35,889 nt of DNA from Planctomycetota bacterium. GTDB taxonomy: Bacteria > Planctomycetota > PUPC01 > JACPCR01. Numbering within the stretch: the first letter of the stretch is position 1; each line of letters begins with the position of its first letter. The DNA lies in the NCBI GenBank assembly GCA_030740295.1, contig JASLXP010000919.1, positions 1-35,889 on the forward strand, written 5' to 3'. The notes under the pieces were generated by a model, which searched no databases, was not told the origin of the DNA, and saw only the letters and a program-made list of their open reading frames with translations. The position numbers and the translations under genes are program-made. Below are positions 1 to 8,551 of the stretch, in pieces.

Positions 1-1203
1 TCTGCCCCTGTTGGCCGGCCTTTCAACGCCAAGGACTCTACTCATTTCTTCATAAGAGGTCATCCCCTCTTTCCAGGCATCCAGCGCGGAGGCCCGGAGA
101 CTTGACGAGCCGCTTTGGCCCGCGGCTTTCTGAAGCTCATCCAGCGGGCTTCTGGCCATGATCAGCTCATGAATCCGGTCATCGAGGAAGAGAAACTCAC
201 CTGCCGGCATCCTCCCGAGATAACCCGTCATCACGCACTGTTCGCATCCCTTCGCCGTCATGGGAACGAATTCGTCTTCAGCCTCGCCCACAGCGGCACG
301 CGATTCTGAGTCTGCCTGCCGGCAATTCGTACAGAGTTTTCGCAAGAGCCTCTGTGCTAGAACGGCCGTCAGCGATGAGACCAGCAGATACGGCGGCACA
401 CCCATATCGAGCAAGCGAGCAAAGACCCCGCTCGCGGATCCACTGTGAATGGTGCTGATGACTTTGTGACCGGTGAGGCCGGCCTCGATGGCAGTCTGGG
501 CGGTTTCGAGGTCTCTGATCTCACCCACCACGATGACCTCGGGGTCCTGTCGTACTAATGTCCGCAGCCCGGTGGAGAAAGTGAGCTCTGCCGAAGGATT
601 CACCTGTGTCTGGGTCACGCCGGGGATGTCCTGCTCGACCGGCTCTTCGATGGTGACGATGCTTGGGCGCGGTTCTCTGGCAGTCATCTCGCGCAGGATC
701 GAATAGATCGTGGTTGTCTTCCCGCTGCCGCTCGGCCCGGTCAAAAGAAGAACTCCGCCGGGCTCGTTGATGAATTTTCTTAGGCCCCCCGTAATCTCGG
801 AGGTGAATCCGAGCGCATTCAATTCAAGGATCGCCGCCTCCTGCTGGAAGATTCGAATGACGATTTTCTCTCCGTGAATCGTCGGCAGGACAGATACCCG
901 AAAGTCGCCACGAGGATCATCGATGCGCCCGTCCTGGGGAATATCGTTGCGGTAAGTGATCAGCCCGGACATCACCTTGACCCGTGAAACGATTTGCTCG
1001 GCGATGCCACGAGACAGTCCGGCAACGGTCTGCAGAACACCATCAATTCGGAATGAAATATCGAGCGAGGAACTCGTCGGCTCGAGATGGATATCGCTCG
1101 CCCGGCAGGCCAACGCCTCCTTGATCACGTGGTCGACGGCCCGGGCAACAGGCCTTTCGGTGGATTCAAGAAACTGATTGAGATGGCCGGCAAGGTGCGT
1201 CAT
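1..1203 (-). CDS. GspE/PulE/PilB-family secretion ATPase (3' end runs off the window)
   Basis: Cytoplasmic hexameric ATPase that powers type II secretion or type IV pilus assembly. Reading from the ATG at 1203 gives 401 codons without a stop, so the gene leaves the window close to its C-terminus. Visible motifs are RASDIHLEP near residue 35 (entry to the N1E domain), Walker A GPSGSGKT at 156-163, Walker B region RQDPEVIVVGEIRD at 218-231, a His box TGHKVISTIHSG near 244-255, and two zinc-type CxxC pairs (CTNC at 291-294 and CEQC at 320-323), which are typical of GspE/PilB rather than PilT. The roughly 150-residue MshEN domain usually found before this core is absent. In-frame stops lie just upstream (tag at 1243-1245), so the short form is real unless a frameshift is present. 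No clear Shine-Dalgarno precedes the ATG; GTG at 1215 is an alternative start. No other secretion gene is in view. Confidence 0.9.
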   Translation of the reverse strand, partial: MTHLAGHLNQFLESTERPVARAVDHVIKEALACRASDIHLEPTSSSLDISFRIDGVLQTVAGLSRGIAEQIVSRVKVMSGLITYRNDIPQDGRIDDPRGDFRVSVLPTIHGEKIVIRIFQQEAAILELNALGFTSEITGGLRKFINEPGGVLLLTGPSGSGKTTTIYSILREMTAREPRPSIVTIEEPVEQDIPGVTQTQVNPSAELTFSTGLRTLVRQDPEVIVVGEIRDLETAQTAIEAGLTGHKVISTIHSGSASGVFARLLDMGVPPYLLVSSLTAVLAQRLLRKLCTNCRQADSESRAAVGEAEDEFVPMTAKGCEQCVMTGYLGRMPAGEFLFLDDRIHELIMARSPLDELQKAAGQSGSSSLRASALDAWKEGMTSYEEMSRVLGVERPANRGR

Positions 1204-1349
1204 GACGATGGTCACAGAAGATCGGGAGATGCACAGCCGGTACTATATGAGCATGGCTCATGGAATGAAAGAACGCCGAGGCCGACCGGGGTCGCCAGCA
1301 GGAACCGACGCACGCAGGGATTGCCCTGAAGGCGGGGATGACCACCGAA

Positions 1350-3404
1350 TCAATAGAAATAAAACATCAGATGAATCGCCCAGCCGGCGAGGAGGCCGGC
1401 CCAGATGCGGTCCTCCCTGATCAGGCCACCCGCGTCTACCTTTCCATCGTTCTCGCTCTTGATTACCTGGAATGCCCTCGTCCAGAAAAGACCACAGGTA
1501 ATGATGGCCGCTATCCATGCAGCCGCGGCCGGGGGCAGAGCTTCCTTCACCATGCAGACAGCAAGAATCGCATAAACGGCCAACGCCCCTGCCACTCTGA
1601 CGATGAGCTGTTTCAAGGCCCTGGAATCGTGGCCGCCCAGTTCCGTCCAGGTGAGCTTTCCTTTCTCTTCATCTGGTTGCGTCAACAGGCTGACAACCAC
1701 ATGGACGATGAGCGAAAGAATCGCGGCCAAAAACACCGCGTGCATGAAATTGAGATTCGTGCCGAACAGGCCGACCACGGTCTCATTCTCGCCAAACAAC
1801 TTGGCGTAGATCGGTGGCAGCCCATACGAAAACGCAACGCCGGAAACGATAGCGCATACACCACCTGCAGCCGTGGCTCGTTTCCACAGCATTCCAAGCC
1901 CAAACGCGACAACCACCCCGGCGATGAGCTTGGACTGATGTTTGGCCACGTGCAGGAAGAAGCTGTCCTTTGAATTCGGGTCCATCGTAAGGATCGTCAA
2001 CAACGCAGCGCCGATGACCATGATGCAAATGCAGATTCGGCCTATCCGGATCAGCTTCTTCTCGGAAGCGTCTGGTTCCACATATCGTTTGTAGATGTCG
2101 AAGGTGATGATGGTCGCGGCGGAATTCATCATTGAGTCCAACGATGAGAGGATTGCCCCGATCAGCCCGGCAGAAATGAGCCCTACGATGCCGGCGCCCA
2201 TCGGCGCGACCACGTGTTTCATGAGCATCGGAAAGGCGACGTCCTGCTCGAGCAGGATGCCGCGCTTCTGAAACATGTAAAAGGCGGCGATGCCGGTACC
2301 GATCGAAAAGAATGGAATCAGCAACTTGAAGAAGCCTGCGGTGATGATGCCGAGGCGGGCTTCTTTGTCTGTGCGGGCAGAGAGGGCCCTTTGAACAATG
2401 AACTGGTTTGTTCCCCAGTAGTAGAAGTGAAGGATCATCAGCCCCGTCAGGACACCCGTCCAGGGCAGGAACCCGTGATTGGACGGAAGGTAGAGATGCA
2501 CCATGTCCTCGCCGGCTTTATCCATTTCTCGCATGCCCGACCAGCCACCGACGTCTTCCTGGCTGAACGTCAGTGCTGCCACGGTGATGCCGGCGATCAG
2601 CATCAGAACAGACTGGATGACATCGGTCGTGATGACCGCTTTCAGTCCGCCGAAGATGACGTAGCTTCCCGTCACGATGGCCATCAACAGAATGCCGACG
2701 ATATACCACTTTCTCTCGAGGAGTTTCGAGCCGATAACGTATTTGTCTCCAGCCTGAGGGATGACTTCTTCCCAGCCCGAAACAGTTAAAGTAGTTCCAC
2801 TTCTGGATTGAATCACGGAAGCCGCCTTCAATGGCTTCTCACCTTCCCGGATGAGCAGGATGCGCCGATTTGAAACGTCCGCGTTCTCGGGCAGGCCCTG
2901 AACAACCAGTGTCTCCTCCGAGCCTCCATCAGCCGTGCCCTGGATACGATCGGGCTCTTCGGTGAGCAAAATATTCAGCGAACGGGACCCGATATAAAAG
3001 CCCGGCACCATCTGAATCACGACCATGATGGCGACCATGATGATCGCGTATGCGATGCGGCTCCTGTCGTCGTAGCGTCGCGCCAGGTACTCGCTGAGCG
3101 TATAGACATTGAGCTTGCGATAGACGGGCAGAAACCCGTAGCACAGCATCAGAAGACCGCAGATGGCACTGATCTCAAAATGGCTCTGCGCCAGCCCGAC
3201 CGAGAATCCAACACCCATCATTCCGACAATGTGATTGGCGGAAACGTTTGAGCCGAAAATAGAGCCGGCCACGCCCCACCACCTGGTTTCTTTGCCCGCC
3301 AGAAAATAATCGTCAGAGGTCTCTTCCTTACGTCCCGCCCAGAGGCCGATACCCATGACGGCCAGCAGCGAGCCGAAAAAGATGATCAGATCGAGGGTGC
3401 TCAT
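1350..3404 (-). CDS. Sodium:solute symporter (SSS family) with an extra soluble insert
   Basis: Inner-membrane Na+-coupled symporter of 684 residues; the substrate cannot be told from sequence, but sugars, sialic acid-like compounds or carboxylates are usual. The N-terminus is a membrane segment followed by the family pattern DDYFLAGKETRWWGVAGSIF and SNVSANHIVG. GGLKAVITTDVIQ near 252-264 and the later AGLIGAILSSLDSMMNSAA are both classical SSS signatures. About fourteen hydrophobic segments can be counted. Residues about 148-230, between NILL and WYIVGILL, form a hydrophilic stretch of about 80 residues that SSS transporters normally lack; by position it probably faces outside the cytoplasm. 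The family is usually 500-600 residues, and the insert accounts for much of the excess. The gene stands alone: the next gene upstream ends beyond a 131-bp gap containing a hairpin. Confidence 0.93.
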   Translation of the reverse strand: MSTLDLIIFFGSLLAVMGIGLWAGRKEETSDDYFLAGKETRWWGVAGSIFGSNVSANHIVGMMGVGFSVGLAQSHFEISAICGLLMLCYGFLPVYRKLNVYTLSEYLARRYDDRSRIAYAIIMVAIMVVIQMVPGFYIGSRSLNILLTEEPDRIQGTADGGSEETLVVQGLPENADVSNRRILLIREGEKPLKAASVIQSRSGTTLTVSGWEEVIPQAGDKYVIGSKLLERKWYIVGILLMAIVTGSYVIFGGLKAVITTDVIQSVLMLIAGITVAALTFSQEDVGGWSGMREMDKAGEDMVHLYLPSNHGFLPWTGVLTGLMILHFYYWGTNQFIVQRALSARTDKEARLGIITAGFFKLLIPFFSIGTGIAAFYMFQKRGILLEQDVAFPMLMKHVVAPMGAGIVGLISAGLIGAILSSLDSMMNSAATIITFDIYKRYVEPDASEKKLIRIGRICICIMVIGAALLTILTMDPNSKDSFFLHVAKHQSKLIAGVVVAFGLGMLWKRATAAGGVCAIVSGVAFSYGLPPIYAKLFGENETVVGLFGTNLNFMHAVFLAAILSLIVHVVVSLLTQPDEEKGKLTWTELGGHDSRALKQLIVRVAGALAVYAILAVCMVKEALPPAAAAWIAAIITCGLFWTRAFQVIKSENDGKVDAGGLIREDRIWAGLLAGWAIHLMFYFY

Positions 3405-3490
3405 GAATGTCTCTGCCGGTTTTCAGGGCAAGCGAATCTGAAGGCGGAGACTATAGCGGAAGGGGTAGGTAATGAGTAATGAGTAGCATG

Positions 3491-3524
3491 CGTCCCAAAT
3501 TGTTGAGTACAACAATTTAGGACG
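3491..3524. repeat. 15-bp near-perfect inverted repeat after the glycosyltransferase gene
   Basis: The arms 3491-3505 and 3510-3524 pair over 15 positions with one C/A mismatch around a 4-nt loop. It sits 12 bases past the end of the glycosyltransferase gene and could end its transcript, but neither strand has a real T-tract after the stem, so a Rho-independent terminator is only possible. Just beside it, at about 3468-3486, lies the short tandem pattern GTAATGAGTAATGAGTA, related to the repeats near 22540 and 22720. Confidence 0.5.
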
Positions 3525-3535
3525 TTTCCCACGAA

Positions 3536-4681
3536 TCACTCCTCCATGGCCGCGTCGTATGCAAGGAAGATCTGCTGGAATTGATTTGCCTGGCTGTATT
3601 CGCTTTCGACCATCTCCAGCGCGTTCTGCGCAAGTTCCTTTGCCAGGTCTGGGTCTTTGAGTAATTCGAGAAGTGCCTGGGCAAGCGCGTCTGCATCCCG
3701 GCGGGGGACGATCAGACCGGTCTTGCGATCGCGGACGATGCTGTAGATGCCGCCGACTCCGCTGGCGACGACGGGCCTTCCTGCGGCCATCGCTTCAAGG
3801 ATTGTGACGCTGTGCTCTTCTTCAACGGCCGGCATAGCGAATATGTCCATCGCGCTGAGGAGCTGGACACGACTTTCGACGAAATCCACAAAAGTCAGGT
3901 GTTCGGCGAGACCCAGTTGTCTTGCGGTTCTCCTGAAGCGTGGCTGCTCGGGGCCTTCACCGGCCAGGAGGAACTGCGCCTTGGGGAACGACTGCCTGAC
4001 GAGCTGGGCGGCGCGCATGAAACTGCCGTGCCCCCTTCCTTTTTCCATGGGTGCAATCATGCCGATCACCGGGAGGTGACCATTCAACTGGCCGGGCTCT
4101 TCTGCGTTCTCCGCCGGCTCGCCGAGTGATTTCTCGGAAGCGGTCAGCGCGTCATCATATCGGCGTTGAATTCTCTTAAAGGTGGCCATTTCCACACCGC
4201 TCGGAATCAGATGAACCTGGTCCTTGGGCACTTTCACGCCGTTAACGAGGGCCTCGCGCAGCGTTTCACTGACGGCGATGAGTCCGCGGAGAAGTCGCCT
4301 GTTCATTGGGAGCGCTTTGTTCTTGGCGAAGTGCCGATTTACCGTGAGGAGGTAGGGCGTATCGAGTGTGGCTGCCAGCTCTCGGGCGAATCGGGCCAGG
4401 GAATGGGTCTGCGCATGGAGGAGGTCGGGTTTGAATTGTTTGAGCTGCGCCACGACATGCCTTCGACGCCAGAACAGCGACGGGCCGGGACCGCCGGGGT
4501 AGCTGATCGTGTCGATGTCGCGGGCTTTGAGCTCTTTTTCCGCCGGGCCGCCGGTACACACGACGGCCACCGCTCTGCCCTCTGATTTCAGCTTGAGGGC
4601 CAGGTTCTTTGTGACGGATGCATCACCTCCTGATGCGAGCTCACGTTCAATAAGGGCTATTCGTTCTGCGATTCTGGCCAT
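3536..4681 (-). CDS. Glycosyltransferase family 4 (GT-B fold)
   Basis: A 381-residue retaining glycosyltransferase, probably cytoplasmic or peripheral at the inner membrane, moving a sugar from a nucleotide donor to a lipid or polysaccharide acceptor. The N-terminal half has the glycine-rich acceptor-domain start (RIALIERELASGG, residues 7-19) and PDLLHAQTHSLARF. The C-terminal half has PVIGMIAPMEKGRGHGSFMRAA, FLLAGEGPEQPRFR and the donor-site E-x7-E element EEHSVTILEAMAAGRPVVA, all standard GT4. The start lies only 9 bases after the stop of the MsbA-like exporter gene, so the two are almost surely one operon. That pairing suggests building of a surface glycolipid such as an LPS core, which is inference. 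Acceptor and sugar are unknown. Confidence 0.92.
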   Translation of the reverse strand: MARIAERIALIERELASGGDASVTKNLALKLKSEGRAVAVVCTGGPAEKELKARDIDTISYPGGPGPSLFWRRRHVVAQLKQFKPDLLHAQTHSLARFARELAATLDTPYLLTVNRHFAKNKALPMNRRLLRGLIAVSETLREALVNGVKVPKDQVHLIPSGVEMATFKRIQRRYDDALTASEKSLGEPAENAEEPGQLNGHLPVIGMIAPMEKGRGHGSFMRAAQLVRQSFPKAQFLLAGEGPEQPRFRRTARQLGLAEHLTFVDFVESRVQLLSAMDIFAMPAVEEEHSVTILEAMAAGRPVVASGVGGIYSIVRDRKTGLIVPRRDADALAQALLELLKDPDLAKELAQNALEMVESEYSQANQFQQIFLAYDAAMEE

Positions 4682-4690
4682 GTGATCGAC

Positions 4691-6547
4691 TCAGTTTCCG
4701 CTGGTGTCAGTGTTCCGATCCTTTTGCGGACCGTTTCCGGCTGTGCCGGCTTCGCTTCCAAACTGAAGATTGTACAACCGGTGATAATCGCCACGCCGCT
4801 CGAGCAGATCTTCGTGCGTGCCCACTTCCACAATCCTGCCCTCGGACATGACCACGATGCGATCCGCATCGACGATGGTCGAAAGCCGATGCGCGACTAC
4901 CAATGTGGTACAGCCCCTGGAGACGACTTTCAACGATTGCTGGATCTGCCGTTCGGTCTCAGTGTCGAGCTCGGAAGTCGCCTCATCCAGAATGAGAATG
5001 GGCGCGCCTTTGAGGAAAGCCCGGGCAAGTGAGATTCGCTGGCGCTGGCCGCCGGAGAGCTTTACCCCCTGCTCACCGACCGCGGTGTCGTACCCATCAG
5101 ACAGCCCCTCAATGAAGTCGTGAATCTGCGCGAGGCGCGAAGCCTCCTTTACCTCGTCGTTGCTCGCGTCCGGTCGCGCGTATCGGATGTTTTCGCCGAT
5201 GGTCGTGTTAAAGAGGAACGATTGTTGAGTGACGACCGCGATTTTCTCGAGCAGCGTGCTTCGTTGAATCTTGCGGAGGTCGATGCCATCGACTTCCACG
5301 TGTCCCTCCTGCGGATCGTAGAAGCGCGGGATCAGGTCGAGCAATGTGGATTTTCCCGAACCGCTCGACCCTACAAACGCCACCAGTTCGCCGGGCTGCA
5401 CTTCGAGGTCGACACCCTCGAGCACGTATTCCCCGTTGTATGCAAATGAGACCTTTTCAAATCGGACGCCACTGTGATCATCGGGCAGCGGCACTGCGTC
5501 AGGCCTGTCCTGCACTTCCGGCTGAGTATCGACCAGCTCAAAGATTCGGCCGGTGGCGGCAAGGGCTTCGTTTACATTGTTGTATGCAGTGCCCAGGGTC
5601 TTGAGGGGCCTGTAGAGGGAGGCGACCAGCCCAAGGAAAGCGAACAGATCGGCAGGGCTGATGAAGTTCCTTTGAAGAAGCATGATCCCGCAACACGCGG
5701 CGATGCCGAGCGCGGCGTGGCTGCTGCCGGTCGTCATGGCCCGGCTCAGCGACCGTGCGACGACCACGCGCATTTGAGAGCTGAAAAGCCGTTCGCTGAT
5801 GGAGCGAAACTCGTTCATCTCTTTCTCTTCCATGTGAAAGACTTTCACGATGCGCACGCCGCTGAATATCTGCGACATTTCGTCTGTGAGCTCGGAGTAA
5901 TCTTCCAGGCTGCGAGTGCTTGCCCGCAGAACCTTCTTGCCGAGCTTGCGCATGAAGAGAGCCAGTATCGGCGCAAAGATCATCACAAGGATGGTCAGTT
6001 TCCAATTCAGAATGAGCATTCCAATGAGGCACGCAATGAGCAGCCAGGTCTGTTTGATCAGATTATTGAAGAGGAGGCTTGTGGCCTGGCTGGTGACCAG
6101 GATGTCGTTGGTAAGCCGCGAAATGAGGTCGCCGTTTTTACGATCGTTGTAAAAGGAAAGCGACATCCCTAGAAGTTTCTGGCAGAGGTCGCACCGGACA
6201 TCCAGCATGATGCGATTGATCAGGAAGCCGGAGTAATAGCCGCTGGCCAATTCTGCAATAAACAGAAAGGCCGCAACGGCAAAGATGAGCCCGGTCACGG
6301 CATAGAGCACACCGGTCGTATCCCACCCAAAGCCCTGCACCAGCCTGCCGACAACGGTTGTGCTCTCCTTGTCGAACCCGGGCAGCAGACCCGAATCGAA
6401 CACCACTTTGACCAGCGCCGGGATAAACGCTTTGCCGATTCCGTAAAGCATGGAGGCCGCGATGGCCAACACCAGGTGCACCCTATAGGCGAGCGCATAT
6501 CTGAGCAGCCTGACAATGTATTGGTATTTGGGCTTGGAGGAATCCAT
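4691..6547 (-). CDS. MsbA-like ABC exporter (fused membrane and ATPase domains)
   Basis: A half-transporter of 618 residues that should work as a homodimer in the inner membrane, flipping a lipid or exporting a hydrophobic compound. The membrane domain covers about residues 15-325 with six hydrophobic segments and the coupling-helix pattern LSFYNDRKNGDLISRLTNDI. The nucleotide-binding domain has Walker A GSSGSGKST (393-401), Q-loop VTQQSFLFN (439-447), signature LSGGQRQR (497-504), Walker B ILILDE (517-522) and the switch histidine in VVAHRLSTI (H553), so it looks fully active. Layout and length fit the MsbA/lipid A flippase subfamily, but drug-type exporters look alike. It is the first gene of an operon with the GT4 gene, and its start faces the divergent metallophosphoesterase gene across about 140 bp. 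No clear Shine-Dalgarno is seen before the ATG. Confidence 0.93.
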   Translation of the reverse strand: MDSSKPKYQYIVRLLRYALAYRVHLVLAIAASMLYGIGKAFIPALVKVVFDSGLLPGFDKESTTVVGRLVQGFGWDTTGVLYAVTGLIFAVAAFLFIAELASGYYSGFLINRIMLDVRCDLCQKLLGMSLSFYNDRKNGDLISRLTNDILVTSQATSLLFNNLIKQTWLLIACLIGMLILNWKLTILVMIFAPILALFMRKLGKKVLRASTRSLEDYSELTDEMSQIFSGVRIVKVFHMEEKEMNEFRSISERLFSSQMRVVVARSLSRAMTTGSSHAALGIAACCGIMLLQRNFISPADLFAFLGLVASLYRPLKTLGTAYNNVNEALAATGRIFELVDTQPEVQDRPDAVPLPDDHSGVRFEKVSFAYNGEYVLEGVDLEVQPGELVAFVGSSGSGKSTLLDLIPRFYDPQEGHVEVDGIDLRKIQRSTLLEKIAVVTQQSFLFNTTIGENIRYARPDASNDEVKEASRLAQIHDFIEGLSDGYDTAVGEQGVKLSGGQRQRISLARAFLKGAPILILDEATSELDTETERQIQQSLKVVSRGCTTLVVAHRLSTIVDADRIVVMSEGRIVEVGTHEDLLERRGDYHRLYNLQFGSEAGTAGNGPQKDRNTDTSGN

Positions 6548-6688
6548 ACCAACTGTTATGAAAGCATTCCCGGTGTGAAAGGAGATATTCTTTCAATTGT
6601 TGATGCCTTTGCGACTCGCGACAAGCTGACGCGCTCCCGGGTCGCCGGCGGCACGCTATTCAGATCCTTCAACCGTGGAAATTTCATC

Positions 6689-8545
6689 ATGGCCAGGCAA
6701 ACCATATGGATCGTTTACTTCAGCCTCGTGGCTTCACTTTTCTGCGCGCCCGGATGCAAACTACTGAATAAGCTTCGCAGGTTCACTCCGGAGCTTCGGC
6801 AGATTGCGACCACACCTTACAAACCGAAAGGGACGGTTCCTATTTCTGACCGGGTGGTTTTCCTGGCGGACAATCAGCTTCACAACCTTTACACCACCGG
6901 CGTCAAAGGACGTTCCGGGAAGTGGGGGCGGTACATCCCGACGGCAATTCGCCCGGTGCAACTGGATCTGTTCGGAGAGCACTTGGTCGAATATGTCATT
7001 AACAAAGCGGATGATGAGTTCATCATTCACCTGGGCGATGCGTGCGATCTGGCCACGACTGGTGAGTTCACGAACTTTGTGGAGGTGATGCGCCAGGCGG
7101 ACAATGGCTGGATGATGGCGCCCGGCAACCATGACTTTTTCTTTTACGGTTTCGGCCACACCATGATGGACCGCTGGCAACAGGGCGCCGTCAACAGTGG
7201 TGTGCCGATGACCAAAAACCTGTTCGTGCGTTTTTATCTGGCTGCGCTGATCCAGCAATCACATCCCTCGGCTGACTCTCTTGCTGCTTATATTAACAAG
7301 TCACTCAAACAGAAAATCTCAAATGAAGAAAGAGCCAGTTTGCAGTACGGCAAACTGGTGGAGCGGCTGAATGACGTCTCCCTCGAAGGCCACTGGCAGA
7401 TGTCTGTTGAGGAGTTTCACCAGACAGAGGGATCGATGGTGGGCGTTCGCTGGAAGATCGATGACCAGAAACCGTGGCGTTCGTACCTCATTCAACAGGC
7501 GGAGCTCACCATAAAGGAATCGCCGTATCATGTGCGCGCCATCATTCTGGATACCTGTCAATACAAAAGGGCGCCGGGTGTCGTTCCCATTCTGAGGAAG
7601 AATGCCGGCCTCACGGGTTACATGCTCGAAGATCAGATGGCTGCAGTGGAGGAGTGGCTGGATGCGGAAGATGCATCCAAAGTGGTTTGGGTGCTGGCCG
7701 GTCATCACCCATTCCAGGCCCTGCCGAAGATGCATAAGGATGTGCGGAACAAAATCAAAGAATGGGATCGGGATTACCGGATCTTTCTTTACCTGTCGGG
7801 CCACACTCATCGCGGCGGGCAGTACTTCATTCAAAATGATCTGAAGAAAGACGACCCGGATACCCCAAACGATACTTACCTTCCCGAAATCAATCTCGGT
7901 TCGATTCTGGATTGGCCCCAGGAATACAGGACCCTGCAGCTATTTTATTTCGAAGGACGGAAGCAGTTCATGTACGCCGCGCCCTCCCACCATGTTTACG
8001 AGATTTTTGATGAGGAAATAGAAATCAAGGAGGAGTGGGATCAGTTCTGGGCGCCGAAATATGGAGACAAAGACTACTACATGAGCTTTGCAGAATTGAA
8101 GGATAAAGATCCGTTCGAAACGGAACTGAAACTTAAAGACGTACTTTTGAATACTTACGTGAGGATGCTGAGCAGGATTCCATCCAGTCACGTAAGCCTG
8201 GATGCATCAAAAATTCAGCCAGGGGAAACGAAGCGCGAGGGGAAAGATCTGACCCTGCAGGGATTGGTATATCCTGCGAAGGTGGAGGGATGGATATCTG
8301 ACAGGCACGTGAAACGCGACATGGCTCACGCCATCAATACCAACGACTCGCACGTGAAGAACAAGCTCCTCATCAGACTGCGGAAATGGGATCTGCAGCG
8401 CGCCGTCGAAGATGAGAAGAGGCAGGAAAACTACAGGTTGTTCCAGGCCGTCATGGCCAGCCGCTACGACAAGATGCGGAATAAGAAGCCAGGGACGAGC
8501 GACTGGTTTATGTCCTTTCCGAAGTCTTCGGTTCTTAAAGATTGA
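6689..8545 (+). CDS. Calcineurin-like metallophosphoesterase, probable lipoprotein
   Basis: Translation from the ATG at 6689 gives 618 residues. The open frame extends further upstream to 6476, but that part overlaps the exporter gene; 6689 starts a proper export signal (MARQTIWIVYFSLVASLFCA). APGC, with Cys23, could serve as a lipobox. All dinuclear-metal motifs are present: D61 with H65 in ADNQLHN, GD at 116-117 in IIHLGDACD, GNHD at 146-149, GHHP in WVLAGHHPF and GHTH in LSGHTHRGG. The enzyme should therefore hydrolyse phosphate esters in the periplasm or at the outer membrane; the substrate is unknown. The first motif is D-x3-H rather than the usual D-x-H. The last 200 or so residues, after the catalytic domain, are charged and unfamiliar. 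It ends 6 bases from the convergent NERD gene. Confidence 0.88.
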   Translation: MARQTIWIVYFSLVASLFCAPGCKLLNKLRRFTPELRQIATTPYKPKGTVPISDRVVFLADNQLHNLYTTGVKGRSGKWGRYIPTAIRPVQLDLFGEHLVEYVINKADDEFIIHLGDACDLATTGEFTNFVEVMRQADNGWMMAPGNHDFFFYGFGHTMMDRWQQGAVNSGVPMTKNLFVRFYLAALIQQSHPSADSLAAYINKSLKQKISNEERASLQYGKLVERLNDVSLEGHWQMSVEEFHQTEGSMVGVRWKIDDQKPWRSYLIQQAELTIKESPYHVRAIILDTCQYKRAPGVVPILRKNAGLTGYMLEDQMAAVEEWLDAEDASKVVWVLAGHHPFQALPKMHKDVRNKIKEWDRDYRIFLYLSGHTHRGGQYFIQNDLKKDDPDTPNDTYLPEINLGSILDWPQEYRTLQLFYFEGRKQFMYAAPSHHVYEIFDEEIEIKEEWDQFWAPKYGDKDYYMSFAELKDKDPFETELKLKDVLLNTYVRMLSRIPSSHVSLDASKIQPGETKREGKDLTLQGLVYPAKVEGWISDRHVKRDMAHAINTNDSHVKNKLLIRLRKWDLQRAVEDEKRQENYRLFQAVMASRYDKMRNKKPGTSDWFMSFPKSSVLKD

Positions 8546-8551
8546 GGTGGC

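Noticed and set aside
1338..1973. Open frame of 211 codons on the plus strand
   Set aside because: Entirely antisense to the SSS symporter gene, whose motifs are clear; composition is not protein-like.
2214..2789. Open frame of 191 codons on the plus strand
   Set aside because: Shadow of the symporter gene on the opposite strand; no motif and His/Asp-rich composition.
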